From: Aureitalea sp. L0-47
GTDB taxonomy: Bacteria; Bacteroidota; Bacteroidia; Flavobacteriales; Flavobacteriaceae
Direction: 5' to 3'
NCBI RefSeq assembly: GCF_026126405.1
Contig: NZ_JAFMTQ010000001.1
Span: 665,052-729,051 of the forward strand
DNA length: 64,000 bases
A program made the translations under genes and the position numbers. The notes under the pieces are model-generated. The model was not told the origin of the DNA and ran no database searches. It worked only from the letters and a program-made list of their open reading frames with translations. This document shows, piece by piece, positions 8,619 through 17,642 of the stretch. The number at the start of each line of letters is the position of its first letter. Position 1 is the first letter of the stretch.

Positions 8619-10316
8619 TTATTTTTCGTAAATAATTTCTCCTTCTTTGATGGTTTTTAAAACTTGTATCTCTTTTATTTTTTCAGGATTCACTTTTAAT
8701 GGATTTTTATCTAAAATCACAAAATCAGCGAGTTTTCCTTTTTCAAGACTTCCTTTTCTGTCTTCCTCGAAATGTTGGTAAGCTGACCATATCGTTATTG
8801 CCTGTAAGGCCTCATATGGTGATAACCTTTCATCAGGACCAATGATTTTGCCTGAACGAGAAGTTCGCTCTACTGCTGTCCATAAAACGCGCATTAAATT
8901 AGGCAATGCAACTGGTGCATCTGTGTGAATAGTAATGTCCATACCCTTTTTTAGTGCTGTTTTTACTGGACTTATACTTTGGACTAAAGAATCTCCTATT
9001 AATTGAGTATGCCAATCTCCCCAATAAAAAGTGTGCAATGGAAATAATGACGCAATCATTTTCATTTCTTTAGCTTCGTCTAGTTGGTCTTCACGAATAT
9101 ATTGCCCGTGGATTATTACATCTCTTCTATTTTCTTGACCATAGTTTTCTTGTAATGGTTTCATGGTTCTAATAAACTGGTCAATTGCAGCATCGCCATT
9201 AGTATGGGATAAAATTTGCCAATTATTCTTGAAACCTTTTTCTAATATAGAAGTAAGTACACTATCATTTGGAATTGCTGGATAACCACTATAGTCATGA
9301 GGCATTCCATCTGGTGGAATGAGATAAGGTTCAGTTCTCCATGCAGTTCTACCCTGTGGTGAACCATCTAATGTTACTTTCATTCCACCAATCCTATATT
9401 TATTAGTATAATCTTTGCTATTCCATTTACTATCCATGTATTTATCTACAAATGCGTAGTCTATATAGCTTACTACATCAATTTTGTATTTATCCTTTTC
9501 AGCCATTGCAACTAGCATTTCATGATTTTGCATTGCTCTTCCTTCCTGAGCAGTTGTATATCCATAGGATAAAGCCATTTCTTGACCGGCTTCGAAAAAT
9601 CTAATCACGGCTTCCTCAGATTTGGGCGCAATAGCTTGCAGCATATAAGGGATTGCAGCTAGTTCTTCTAAAACTCCATTGGGTTCTGTAGAGTTGTTTT
9701 CGCGTCTTATAATACCGCCTTCAGGATTTTTACTGTTTTCATCAATTCCCAACTTCTCTAATCCTATTGAGTTGACAACAGCAAAGTGACCTGAAATATG
9801 TGTTATCATAATTGGAAATTCTGTACTTACTTCATCCAAGTCGTGTTTAGTGGGAAATCTTTTTTCCTTCAAGATTGAATCATCAAATCCAGTACCAAAA
9901 ATCCAGCCAGTCAATGCTCTATTTTCTGGTGTATTCCATTCCTTTAGAACTGAAATTAAAGTTTCCATGTCATCAACATTGGCGTCTGGTGAAGCTAATA
10001 ATTGCGCACCAATAGCTTGTGCACCAAAATTGGCAAAATGGGCATGACCATCAATTAATCCTGGAACGAGCGTTTTTCCTTCCAGATTAGTCATAATGTG
10101 ACCTTTTCCAGCGATTGTCATTGCTTCTTCGCTAGAACCAGTAAAAATGATTTTTCCATCTTTTTCAACAACGGCTTCAACATAATTCGGTGAATCACCA
10201 ACCATTGTAATAATATCTCCATTATAGTAGACAGTAGATGGATTTGATGTTTCAGTTTTTTTGCAAGAATAAATAAGAGTTATTCCTAAAATTAGAAGCA
10301 AGATTTTTTTTGTCAT
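8619..10316 (-). CDS. Amidohydrolase family 3 lipoprotein (YtcJ-like)
   Basis: The start is set at MTKKILLLILGITLIYSC (10316), giving a lipobox cysteine at residue 18 and 565 residues. The metal-binding HAH is at residues 91-93 (LIDGHAHFANFG). DGSPQGRTAWRTEPY is typical of the YtcJ-like group, and HTDAPVALPN supplies the late aspartate. The composite beta domain closes at the C terminus (GKLADFVILDKNPL). It is likely an outer-membrane or periplasmic hydrolase of amide-like bonds; substrate unknown. One gene in its cassette. Confidence 0.85.
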   Translation of the reverse strand: MTKKILLLILGITLIYSCKKTETSNPSTVYYNGDIITMVGDSPNYVEAVVEKDGKIIFTGSSEEAMTIAGKGHIMTNLEGKTLVPGLIDGHAHFANFGAQAIGAQLLASPDANVDDMETLISVLKEWNTPENRALTGWIFGTGFDDSILKEKRFPTKHDLDEVSTEFPIMITHISGHFAVVNSIGLEKLGIDENSKNPEGGIIRRENNSTEPNGVLEELAAIPYMLQAIAPKSEEAVIRFFEAGQEMALSYGYTTAQEGRAMQNHEMLVAMAEKDKYKIDVVSYIDYAFVDKYMDSKWNSKDYTNKYRIGGMKVTLDGSPQGRTAWRTEPYLIPPDGMPHDYSGYPAIPNDSVLTSILEKGFKNNWQILSHTNGDAAIDQFIRTMKPLQENYGQENRRDVIIHGQYIREDQLDEAKEMKMIASLFPLHTFYWGDWHTQLIGDSLVQSISPVKTALKKGMDITIHTDAPVALPNLMRVLWTAVERTSRSGKIIGPDERLSPYEALQAITIWSAYQHFEEDRKGSLEKGKLADFVILDKNPLKVNPEKIKEIQVLKTIKEGEIIYEK

Positions 10317-10344
10317 TATTATTTTGTTTTTTCTAATTGTTGCC

Positions 10345-10539
10345 AACTTTAAGTGTATGACCTGAGCTGGTTGCGACCTTCGACCCTGTTGGCAACATGC
10401 GGCTGTGTTTATTAACGTTGGCGGCAGGCGCGTAGGGGGAGAAGGGAGCCGCGATGAAACATTCCCGGACTGATTTAGTTTTGTTTAAAGATATGAATTT
10501 CCTGAAAGCAAAAACGAGAAATTGGATATAGCCACTGTT
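10345..10539 (-). repeat. attC-like site, chimeric
   Basis: Left core AAC 10345-10347, right core GTT 10537-10539. The left end contains GACCTGAGCTGGTT as in the site at 10983, while the rest matches the 15692 and 39375 type (GTTGGCGGC, ACATTCCCGGACTGATTTAG). It closes the 10556 cassette. Confidence 0.8.
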
Positions 10540-10555
10540 GGTCTTTCGTTGTAAT

Positions 10556-10930
10556 CTAAGAGTATATTTCTAGCAAACAGTCTTTGTGATCATCCAGGAA
10601 CTCTTCTACCTCTTCAATAAATGACGAATCTTTTTGTAGGCGATTAATTGTTAAATGAATCACTATTGAGTTAGGATCTGGTGGAAATCCTGTAGTAACA
10701 GTCCAGCATAACGCATTTGGGCATTCCGCTAATGCAAACCGTAAACCGCCTTTTATTTCAGACCGAGTTAGAGTAAATTCTCCCCAAACGCCTCCTATAC
10801 TGGCTTTATCTTTGATTTGGTCGCCTATTACGAAAATATCATTACTCATTGATTCCAGATTGCTCAGAGTTAAAGTTCTTTGAATATCACTTTCCTGCAC
10901 TTTCGCTTTAACAATTCGGAAAAACTCCAT
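10556..10930 (-). CDS. Hypothetical protein
   Basis: A 124-residue soluble protein that I do not recognise. It has no signal peptide or membrane segment. It contains VWGEFTLTRSEIKGGLRFALAECPNALCWT and an acidic C-terminal helix (FIEEVEEFLDDH). It is a complete cassette: ends GTTGGTCTTTC and GAAGGCCAAC. The size and composition would fit a small adaptor or immunity-type protein, but nothing in the sequence proves this. Confidence 0.55.
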   Translation of the reverse strand: MEFFRIVKAKVQESDIQRTLTLSNLESMSNDIFVIGDQIKDKASIGGVWGEFTLTRSEIKGGLRFALAECPNALCWTVTTGFPPDPNSIVIHLTINRLQKDSSFIEEVEEFLDDHKDCLLEIYS

Positions 10931-10982
10931 ATTTCTATCGATATGTTTTTATTAATTCAAGTTTCAGATTACAATGAAGGCC

Positions 10983-11103
10983 AACGTTTTCGTGAAGGAC
11001 CTGAGCTGGTTAACACTAACTCAGGAGTTACACAAAAAATTATTATGATTTGAAGGTAATAATTTTTGGGGTATAATTACCAGCTTGGGTTATACGCGTT
11101 GTT
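10983..11103 (-). repeat. attC-like site, GACCTGAGCTGG type, copy 1
   Basis: Left core AAC 10983-10985, right core GTT 11101-11103. Nearly identical in its interior to the site at 12853. It closes the 11115 cassette with perfect ends GTTGTAAGCA/TGCTTACAAC. Confidence 0.85.
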
Positions 11104-11114
11104 GTAAGCAGTTT

Positions 11115-12833
11115 TTATAACTTTTTGAACCATAGTTTTTCCACTCGCTCATTATTACTAGTAACTCGCAAGCCAATTACTTCACCGTTCGTATCCCTTT
11201 CAAATTTCACATAAGTAAAAAAACTCCTGTTTGAAACAAAGTAATCTTTCGATAAAGGTTTTAAATCAAAATCCCACCACAATCTATTAGACATTGTTGT
11301 GTTATGTTTAACTTTTAATTCTCCCTTCGAAATAAAGATCTCATATTCTATATTTAATTCAGGGCTTAAGTATTTCCCTTTATAATCTAAAATTTCTAAT
11401 TCGCTCAATGAGTAAGATTCATCGTTTATTTTAAGTGCATCTTGATTTCCTTCTGGACCAATTAATGTAAGCTTTAATTGCGATTCTGAATCTTTACTAA
11501 ATAAAATTTTAAGTGGTGTATTTTCCAATTCAAAAAGGGATTTAGCATTTAGTTTCATTGGAATATTAACACCGTTATTCGGGCTAAAAAAAAATTGATT
11601 ATTCTTCTTTAGTACTTGCCATAATTCCCCAATATACCAGTATGGTGTTGGAATAGATTTATAATAACCAGTTATAGTATTATAGTTAGTGATAAGTGTC
11701 TCATCATTGATTTTAGGAATAATATTAACCTCTTCCTTTTTATTCTTTGAAATAAATAGTTCAGCAATTTGGTCAGCGGCATATTCAGGATCGAACGCGT
11801 CATAATTTGAAAGAATTATTATACCCAAATTAGATTCTGGATAACGACCAATCCATGTATGATAACCTGCCGAATCTCCTGAGTGCCATATTTTTGTTTC
11901 ACCACCAATGCCCTTATTTATTATTAAGCCAAGACCCCAAGTGATTTCATCTCCATTATTAAGAACAGCTGGTTGTTGCATTTTATCAATAAGATTGATG
12001 TCATTTGGTGAAGGGTTGTCTAAATATAAAAGCCATTTGGATAAGTCTAAAGAATTCGAATACACGCCTGTTCCTCCATAAAAAGCCCATAAGTTACCAG
12101 AGTCTTTAAAGAATCCATTTTTATTTTTATCATAAGAATCTGCACGATTTGGAATAATTTCTCTGATGCCTGTAATTATTGAAGTATCAAACATTTTAAT
12201 AGGCTCAAATATTTTTTTCTTCATCCAGGTTCCAAAGGGTTCTTTAGTTACTCGTTCTATAATTTCAGCAAGTAATGTCCATCCAGAATTACTATACCTA
12301 AATTTACTTCCTGGTTCAAAATTTAATTCTCTTTGATTTAAGATTAGTTCAAGTGCACGTTCTTGAAAAAATGCTTGACTCTTCCAATAGCCTACAATAG
12401 ATTCTAAAGACGTCTCTTGTCGAAGACCCGAAGTATGAGTTAAAAGATGCTCTATTGTAATTTTAAAACCAAAATCATGAAGTTCAGGTATGTATTTGCG
12501 AATATCGTCTTTAAGCGAGAGAACGCCTTCTTGCTCAAGTTTTAATATTGCAAAAGCCGTAAACTGTTTGCTCGCGGAAACCAAATGAAATCTAGTTCGA
12601 GAGGTTATGGGAATATTATATTCCATATTAGCCATTCCATAACCACTAGTAATGATTAGTTCCCCATTCTTTAAAATAGCAACTGCCGCACCTGGAATCG
12701 AATCATTAAATTGTTTTGAAAAAATTGCATCAACTTCCGCCTTTAATTCATTATTCGAAACTTGCGAAATAGTATAGTTAAAAAAGAATAATGTCAATGC
12801 ATATCCTAATATCTGTTTCTTGAGTAGTTTCAT
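11115..12833 (-). CDS. Serine hydrolase, beta-lactamase family, with C-terminal beta domain
   Basis: 572 residues with a signal peptide (about 1-23, ending near ISQ). The beta-lactamase-like core has Ser86-A-S-Lys89, the tyrosine motif YSN in KFRYSNSGW, and HSG in IWHSGDSAGYH. After about residue 370 comes a C-terminal beta-rich extension of the type often seen behind penicillin-binding-protein-like hydrolases. It is probably a periplasmic peptidase or esterase. It is the complete counterpart of the gene cut at the left window edge. It lies between two nearly identical attC sites. Confidence 0.88.
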   Translation of the reverse strand: MKLLKKQILGYALTLFFFNYTISQVSNNELKAEVDAIFSKQFNDSIPGAAVAILKNGELIITSGYGMANMEYNIPITSRTRFHLVSASKQFTAFAILKLEQEGVLSLKDDIRKYIPELHDFGFKITIEHLLTHTSGLRQETSLESIVGYWKSQAFFQERALELILNQRELNFEPGSKFRYSNSGWTLLAEIIERVTKEPFGTWMKKKIFEPIKMFDTSIITGIREIIPNRADSYDKNKNGFFKDSGNLWAFYGGTGVYSNSLDLSKWLLYLDNPSPNDINLIDKMQQPAVLNNGDEITWGLGLIINKGIGGETKIWHSGDSAGYHTWIGRYPESNLGIIILSNYDAFDPEYAADQIAELFISKNKKEEVNIIPKINDETLITNYNTITGYYKSIPTPYWYIGELWQVLKKNNQFFFSPNNGVNIPMKLNAKSLFELENTPLKILFSKDSESQLKLTLIGPEGNQDALKINDESYSLSELEILDYKGKYLSPELNIEYEIFISKGELKVKHNTTMSNRLWWDFDLKPLSKDYFVSNRSFFTYVKFERDTNGEVIGLRVTSNNERVEKLWFKKL

Positions 12834-12852
12834 TGTTGGACTAATTGCTTAC

Positions 12853-12954
12853 AACGTGTTCGTGAAGGACCTGAGCTGGTTAACACTAACTCAGGAGTTA
12901 CACAAAAAATTATTATGATTTGAAGGTAATAATTTTTGGGTTATACACGTTGTT
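12853..12954 (-). repeat. attC-like site, GACCTGAGCTGG type, copy 2
   Basis: Left core AAC 12853-12855, right core GTT 12952-12954. The arms AACGTGT/ACACGTT pair directly. It differs from the copy at 10983 mainly by a short deletion near the right end. It closes the acetyltransferase cassette (GTTGTACGC/GCGTACAAC). Confidence 0.85.
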
Positions 12955-12962
12955 GTACGCTG

Positions 12963-13457
12963 TTAGTCTTTATTTAATAACGATTCATAAATTCTTGATT
13001 CTTCTCCCCAAGGGTGATATCCTTGACCAATATATTTAAAGTCATATTTTTCGTAATACCCGATATGACCCGTACACAGATATAGATAATCAAACCCAAA
13101 TTTTTTAGTGTCACGTTTTGCCCTATCAATTAAAAGGGATCCATAATCATTGCCTCTATATTTTTCATCAATGAATAGAGCGCAAAGCCAAGGATATAAT
13201 TCCCCACGGCTGATAAAATCATTAGTAATTAGTCCGGCGCAACCAATTAACAAGCCATTTAATTCGAGTAAATACCACTGAGGTAGAGGGTTTTTTGCGT
13301 TTAAGCTATTGGAAATACAGTCTTCATAAATGATTGGAAGAACACTTGGCCAACTTTTTTGAAGATAGTCAATTGCCTTGTCCTTGTAGGCTGGATGTTC
13401 TCTTACAGATATTATTTTTAATGATGAGTTGATGATGTTAATTATAATGGCGTACAA
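12963..13457 (-). CDS. GNAT family N-acetyltransferase
   Basis: About 150-164 residues. The acetyl-CoA loop of GNAT proteins is visible as DEKYRGNDYGSLLIDRAK. It is preceded by a beta strand ending in ALFI and followed by YLCTGHIGYYEKYDFKYIG. No ATG precedes the conserved part. The first possible start is a TTG at 13455-13457 inside the attC core; other choices would be ATT or TTA-region codons. So translation may start in the recombination site itself. Substrate unknown. Confidence 0.8.
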   Translation of the reverse strand: MYAIIINIINSSLKIISVREHPAYKDKAIDYLQKSWPSVLPIIYEDCISNSLNAKNPLPQWYLLELNGLLIGCAGLITNDFISRGELYPWLCALFIDEKYRGNDYGSLLIDRAKRDTKKFGFDYLYLCTGHIGYYEKYDFKYIGQGYHPWGEESRIYESLLNKD

Positions 13458-13580
13458 CCGTTATGTATAAAAATCTGTGGCGGCTTGGAGCGTTTCGTTT
13501 TAGTCCGCCAGGACTAATTTACTTAAAATTAGGGGAGTGGAAATAATGGCTTGAACCCGCCATAATTTTTATACTTTGCT
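13456..13580 (-). repeat. attC-like site, unique type
   Basis: Left core AAC 13456-13458; the right core is GCT at 13578-13580 (a GTT variant). The arms TTATGTATAAAAAT and ATTTTTATAC and the inner GGCGG/CCGCC pair. Its right end overlaps the last codons and stop of the gene at 13569, and its left end the start of the acetyltransferase. Confidence 0.75.
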
Positions 13581-14156
13581 AGCACTTGTTTTTCGGTTTA
13601 ATACTTTTATTCCAAGTGTTATTAAGACTACTATTAATGCAATAAAAAATATACTTGTTGAAATGCTTTTTATAACTGAAAATATATTAGTTGTATAAAC
13701 TGTAGTCTCTTTCAATTCGGGATAATTTTTAAGCATTGTGATAATTCCGATATTTTCCAAATAATCTGCAATTCCTGCAATTATCGGTATTAGGCAGAGA
13801 TAAATATATGGGGAATTTAATTTGTTCAATTTTTTCAAGAAATATCCCAAAATCAAACAGTAAGAAAGTCCGAATAGTAGTGGGTAAATCATATCAACAG
13901 GTATTTGGTTGGTTAGATATGTCAAACGTCCATTTTCTCCAAGCGAAGTGAATAATTCACTTACATATTTCAAATCATATCCTGTGGGCATCATATCCAA
14001 TAATTTCATTCCGTTAGAGAATTCCATTGTTTTGGGAATTGTCACAGTCCGCATTAAGGTGTAAACAAGATTGGTCAAGACAAAAAGTCCTAAAACCTTT
14101 TTCCCTGAAATATTCTTTTCTATGAATTTTATTAATCGTTTCATTTTTTTCTCCAA
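13569..14156 (-). CDS. Hypothetical multi-pass membrane protein
   Basis: 195 residues with about four transmembrane segments (near 20-38, 88-107, 116-136 and 155-183). It has a periplasmic loop containing NGMKLLDMMPTGYDLKYV. No family recognised. A second in-frame start lies four codons later (MKRLIK). The final codons and the TAA stop lie inside the neighbouring attC site, so the site supplies the stop. Cassette ends GCTAGCACTT and AAGTGCTAAC. Confidence 0.65.
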   Translation of the reverse strand: MEKKMKRLIKFIEKNISGKKVLGLFVLTNLVYTLMRTVTIPKTMEFSNGMKLLDMMPTGYDLKYVSELFTSLGENGRLTYLTNQIPVDMIYPLLFGLSYCLILGYFLKKLNKLNSPYIYLCLIPIIAGIADYLENIGIITMLKNYPELKETTVYTTNIFSVIKSISTSIFFIALIVVLITLGIKVLNRKTSASKV

Positions 14157-14164
14157 TAAGTGCT

Positions 14165-14371
14165 AACGGTCTCGGCTATGAGTAGTTACGTGGTTTAGCA
14201 CTTAACTCCCGCCCGTACCGAACGGTACGTTCGGGCGGGTTGCAAGTACGCTCCAAGCTGAAAATCCGCGAGACACGAGCACGAAGTGCGAACTGTGCGT
14301 AAGCAAATTTTCAGAAGTAGGCGAGTAGAAGCAACCCGTCCGCCTTTGGTGGGTTACTTATAGCCATTGTT
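14165..14371 (-). repeat. attC-like site, GGTCTCGGCTATGAG type
   Basis: Left core AAC 14165-14167, right core GTT 14369-14371; 207 bp. The inner stem CCCGCCCGTACCG/CGGTACGTTCGGGCGGG is visible. It closes the 14381 cassette with ends GTTGGCGTT/AACGCCAAC. Confidence 0.85.
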
Positions 14372-14380
14372 GGCGTTTCG

Positions 14381-15652
14381 TTATTTCTGTTTAGATAATA
14401 TTCCTAATTGTTCACCCATTAACATATGATTGTAAGAGTTCCCATCTTCTTGCATTGGAGCGTCCAAAGTGAATGAAACACCATCTTGAAAAATCATTAT
14501 AAAATCAGAACCACCGAAGGCAAAATGCCCAAGCATATCACCTTTTTTTACAATTGTTCCAGTAGTAATATTTTCTTCAAAATTGACTGAACCGACAACT
14601 CCCATACCGATAGGCATTAAAGCGACCAGTCCATATTCCGCAGTTTCCAATATAACACATCCTCTTGTCTCAACAGATTGCCATCCCGTTTTAGCACTTG
14701 GATTAAATGCATACCTGTTGTTTTCCTTATCCCACCACAGTTGACCACCTGTTGGATTGGCACCTTGAATTATTCGGGCCTCTTTTATTGTTCCACCTAA
14801 TGGAAAGTGATATCTGTGATAGTCGTTTACATTTAAAAAGGAATGAGTAAATGTGCCGTTTGCAAATGCATCTTTGTATTCACTGTCATCACCAATAAGT
14901 TTTGATATGGATTTTAGCGTTGCAGACTTTACAGGAACCCCTTCTTTTCCTATCAGATTCGAATTATTGTCTATCTTCCAAACACCCATTGGTTGCGAAT
15001 CGGCAAAAGAAGCTACTTTAGACTCATCATCAGGACTTGCAATAGGGCGCATGTCAGGGGTTTTTAAATATCTCGCAAAGAACTGATTAAAGGTTTTCCA
15101 GTTCGAAGGGTCCTCATACCACCCATTTTGCAATCCAAATGCGGTATCGTTTAATGCCATTTGATAATATTCATCATTCCAAGACTCTTCAGTGTCTAGA
15201 AAAGCACCCCAAGATTTGCTGAAGCTTGTTAACCATTTTGTAAATGGTTCATAATACTGGAGAGAATTATTGACCAATCCTTTTCCTTCAAGCTCTGGTA
15301 TTGGTTGATCAATTAGGAAATAAAACGCACCAAAGCTTTGAAATATATTATCAAATATCTCAGGATATTTTTCCTTTTTAACTACTGCCCAAGGCATTGT
15401 TGTTTCCGTCCAAGTAATAAACTCATAATATTCTTCAAGGTTCTGAGCAGGGTTTGTGTTTCTGTCTGGGTTTATTTCTTTAGCTTTTTCTATGGAAGAT
15501 ACTAGCATTGACTTAAGTTCTGGATTATTGTCTAAAAGAGTGATTAGTTCTTTTGTTGCTTTTCCGTATTCGGTGCCCTTTTTGGGTGAATTACAGGAAA
15601 AAATACCAATGACTATAATTAGTATCAGTAAGAGATTTCGATAATATTTCAT
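14381..15652 (-). CDS. Phosphatidylserine decarboxylase-like lipoprotein
   Basis: 423 residues from MKYYRNLLLILIIVIGIFSC (lipobox cysteine). The C-terminal two thirds resemble phosphatidylserine decarboxylases. They show FNQFFARYLKTPDMRPIA, the histidine segment NVNDYHRYHFPLGG, MPIGMGVVGSV, and the site FGGSDFIMIF. That site corresponds to the family's LGST self-cleavage motif, with Ser near residue 382 as the pyruvoyl precursor. A free-standing, lipid-anchored version with a long N-terminal domain is unlike the housekeeping enzyme, so the substrate may differ. Confidence 0.8.
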   Translation of the reverse strand: MKYYRNLLLILIIVIGIFSCNSPKKGTEYGKATKELITLLDNNPELKSMLVSSIEKAKEINPDRNTNPAQNLEEYYEFITWTETTMPWAVVKKEKYPEIFDNIFQSFGAFYFLIDQPIPELEGKGLVNNSLQYYEPFTKWLTSFSKSWGAFLDTEESWNDEYYQMALNDTAFGLQNGWYEDPSNWKTFNQFFARYLKTPDMRPIASPDDESKVASFADSQPMGVWKIDNNSNLIGKEGVPVKSATLKSISKLIGDDSEYKDAFANGTFTHSFLNVNDYHRYHFPLGGTIKEARIIQGANPTGGQLWWDKENNRYAFNPSAKTGWQSVETRGCVILETAEYGLVALMPIGMGVVGSVNFEENITTGTIVKKGDMLGHFAFGGSDFIMIFQDGVSFTLDAPMQEDGNSYNHMLMGEQLGILSKQK

Positions 15653-15691
15653 ATTTATCATTGTTTAAATTTACTTTAGCTAATGAACGCC

Positions 15692-15878
15692 AACGTCCAC
15701 GGCTATGTTCCTGTTGCGACTTCGGCCCTGTTGGCAGCAGGCGGCTGAGTTTATTAACGCTGGCGGCTGGTGCGTAGGGGAGAAGGGCGCCGCGACGTAA
15801 CATTCCCGGACTGATTTAATTTGTTTAAAGATATGAATTTCCCGAAAGCGAAACGAGCAATGGAATATAGCCATTGTT
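15692..15878 (-). repeat. attC-like site, GGCTATGTTCCTG type
   Basis: Left core AAC 15692-15694, right core GTT 15876-15878. It is nearly identical to the site at 39375, although the two are 23 kb apart. It closes the 15883 cassette with perfect ends GTTGTGCTTA/TAAGCACAAC. Confidence 0.88.
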
Positions 15879-15882
15879 GTGC

Positions 15883-16347
15883 TTAGTGTTTTATTTCCAA
15901 GTCAATCTGTCTTCCTTCTTCAAATGCTTTTTTATCCATTCCCGTACCAACTGCTATACCAATAGCCATCCCGATAGGCAATCCTATTCCTAAAAAAGCC
16001 ATATTCCCAAGGCTAGCACCAAAAGCAACACCAAGAGGAATTCCGAATGCAGCCATTCCAACCGCCAACCAAGTATTTCGATAATGATTTTTAGTCACAA
16101 GCTTATGCTCTTTCTCAATTAACTTAATAATGCGAGATTGAGTTTTATTTATTTGTCTTCTTAACACTTTTTCTGATTCCGAAACTGAATTTATTTGGTC
16201 GATTCCATCATTAACAGAGTTTACAGTTTCATTGGGTAATTCCTTTGTTCTCAATTCCACTAAGAGTTTATCGAATTGAGCATAAGAAGCATAAAGCTTT
16301 TTATGTTGGTCTATATCTGGTCTGTTTTTAAGTTCTTTTATGTCCAT
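15883..16347 (-). CDS. Hypothetical glycine-zipper membrane protein
   Basis: 154 residues. The N-terminal 85 residues are a likely coiled coil (QFDKLLVELRTKELP through LIEKEHKLVTK). Two glycine-rich transmembrane segments follow near 93-110 and 113-133 (GIPLGVAFGASLG and GIGLPIGMAIGIAVG). This looks like a membrane-anchored coiled-coil protein with glycine zippers. No family recognised. The gene fills its cassette almost completely: the stop is 5 bp from the attC core. Confidence 0.6.
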   Translation of the reverse strand: MDIKELKNRPDIDQHKKLYASYAQFDKLLVELRTKELPNETVNSVNDGIDQINSVSESEKVLRRQINKTQSRIIKLIEKEHKLVTKNHYRNTWLAVGMAAFGIPLGVAFGASLGNMAFLGIGLPIGMAIGIAVGTGMDKKAFEEGRQIDLEIKH

Positions 16348-16364
16348 CTGATATCATTAAGCAC

Positions 16365-16522
16365 AACGTCCACGGCTATGAATTCGACGGGTTAGGCCAG
16401 CGGTTTTGGGTAGCTTTTCGCACCCAAAAGAGCTGGAGCGTCATGTCGAATTCAGTGGACTCTTTATTTTGTAGTTAAATTAATCAATTCGGAACGAATT
16501 GAGCTGATTTATAGCCACTGTT
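16365..16522 (-). repeat. attC-like site, GGCTATGAATTCG type
   Basis: Left core AAC 16365-16367, right core GTT 16520-16522. The inner stem TTTTGGGT/ACCCAAAA and the outer arm GAGCTGATTTATAGCC are visible. It closes the CPBP cassette with ends GTTAGGCGC/GCGCCTAAC (perfect, and GTTAGGC fits the integron core GTTRRRY). Confidence 0.9.
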
Positions 16523-16540
16523 AGGCGCCGTGTTATCGAC

Positions 16541-17395
16541 TTATAACTTTTCAATAATTGCTTTTCTCCAAAAGTAGACTCCAAAAACACAAGTCACAAT
16601 TGCAAACATTATCCCGTTTTCACCTAGCCAATGTTCTGTTCCCTCATTTTTAATTGTTATTTCAGGTAATATTTTTTGAATATACACATTACTTACTGCG
16701 TGAAATATTACCGCTGGCCATAGGCTTTTAGATTTAAAGGTGTAGTAGGTCATAATAAATGACATAGAAATAATTACTATAAAGAATGTCATAAATTCCA
16801 ATAGCACATTATTACTGTAGTAAACAAGCAGCGGCCAATGCCAAGCAGCCCAAATAAATCCACTAAAAATAGAAACACCAGTAAATGAAAGTACCTTTCT
16901 TAATTCATAAATAAAAAAACCTCTCCAACCAATTTCCTCTCCTAAAGTCGTTGCCGAGGCTCTTATTACTTCTACAGTTCCTAATAAAATAATAGCTATG
17001 ATTGTTATCGACGCTGGATTTAATGTTCCTATTCCAAACAACCCAAGTTCTTTTCCCCATTCTGTAATTGCTTCTTCATTAGCTAAGTTTCCGAATCCGA
17101 AAATCCAGATCAGTATATAAGTGATTATACCATATAATGCAGGAATAAAATAGGACCATCGGATATATTTCCAATCCCCCCACTTCCAATTTAGTGATGA
17201 AATTTTACGCCCTTTTATTTTCAAGGTTATAAACGCAGCTATCGCGGGACACCACATGATAGCTCCAACATATATCCTTGAAGGATATAAATTGACTATG
17301 GCATAGTGGAAAGGTGAAGTAAGTAGAATGACAAGCGCAAGAAACAGGAAAATTGTCTTCCAGGCTTCTTTGCGTTCGGATAAATTTTTTAACAT
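16541..17395 (-). CDS. CPBP family intramembrane glutamic protease
   Basis: 284 residues with about eight membrane segments. The CPBP (Abi/CAAX-processing-like) motifs are all present: EEIGWRG with Glu153, Glu154 and Arg158, then the WAAWHWP motif, then FHAVSN. In bacteria such proteins process or protect against peptides such as bacteriocins, or act in membrane protein turnover; the partner here is unknown. Single cassette gene in array direction. Confidence 0.85.
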   Translation of the reverse strand: MLKNLSERKEAWKTIFLFLALVILLTSPFHYAIVNLYPSRIYVGAIMWCPAIAAFITLKIKGRKISSLNWKWGDWKYIRWSYFIPALYGIITYILIWIFGFGNLANEEAITEWGKELGLFGIGTLNPASITIIAIILLGTVEVIRASATTLGEEIGWRGFFIYELRKVLSFTGVSIFSGFIWAAWHWPLLVYYSNNVLLEFMTFFIVIISMSFIMTYYTFKSKSLWPAVIFHAVSNVYIQKILPEITIKNEGTEHWLGENGIMFAIVTCVFGVYFWRKAIIEKL

Positions 17396-17459
17396 TAGAA
17401 CTTTCTGATTGTTATGCTCACAGAAGACGAATCGATTGCGGGTTTGTTACATTGCGCCT

Positions 17460-17633
17460 AACGTCCACGGCTATGAGTAGTTGCGTGGGTTAGCACTTAA
17501 CTCCCGCCCGTACCGAACGGTACGTTCGGGCGGGTTGCAAGTATATACCAAGTTGGAAATTCCGTAGGAATTTCCAAAGTAGGCGAGAACAAGGAACCCG
17601 TCCGCCTTTGGCGGATTACTTATAGCCATTGTT
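17460..17633 (-). repeat. attC-like site, GGCTATGAGTAG type
   Basis: Left core AAC 17460-17462, right core GTT 17631-17633. Inner stems CCCGCCCGTACCG/CGGTACGTTCGGGCGGG and GGAAATTCC/GGAATTTCC. It closes the two-gene DUF6090 cassette; the matching end (GAAGCACAAC) is at 19745-19754. Confidence 0.88.
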
Positions 17634-17642
17634 GTGCTTTCG

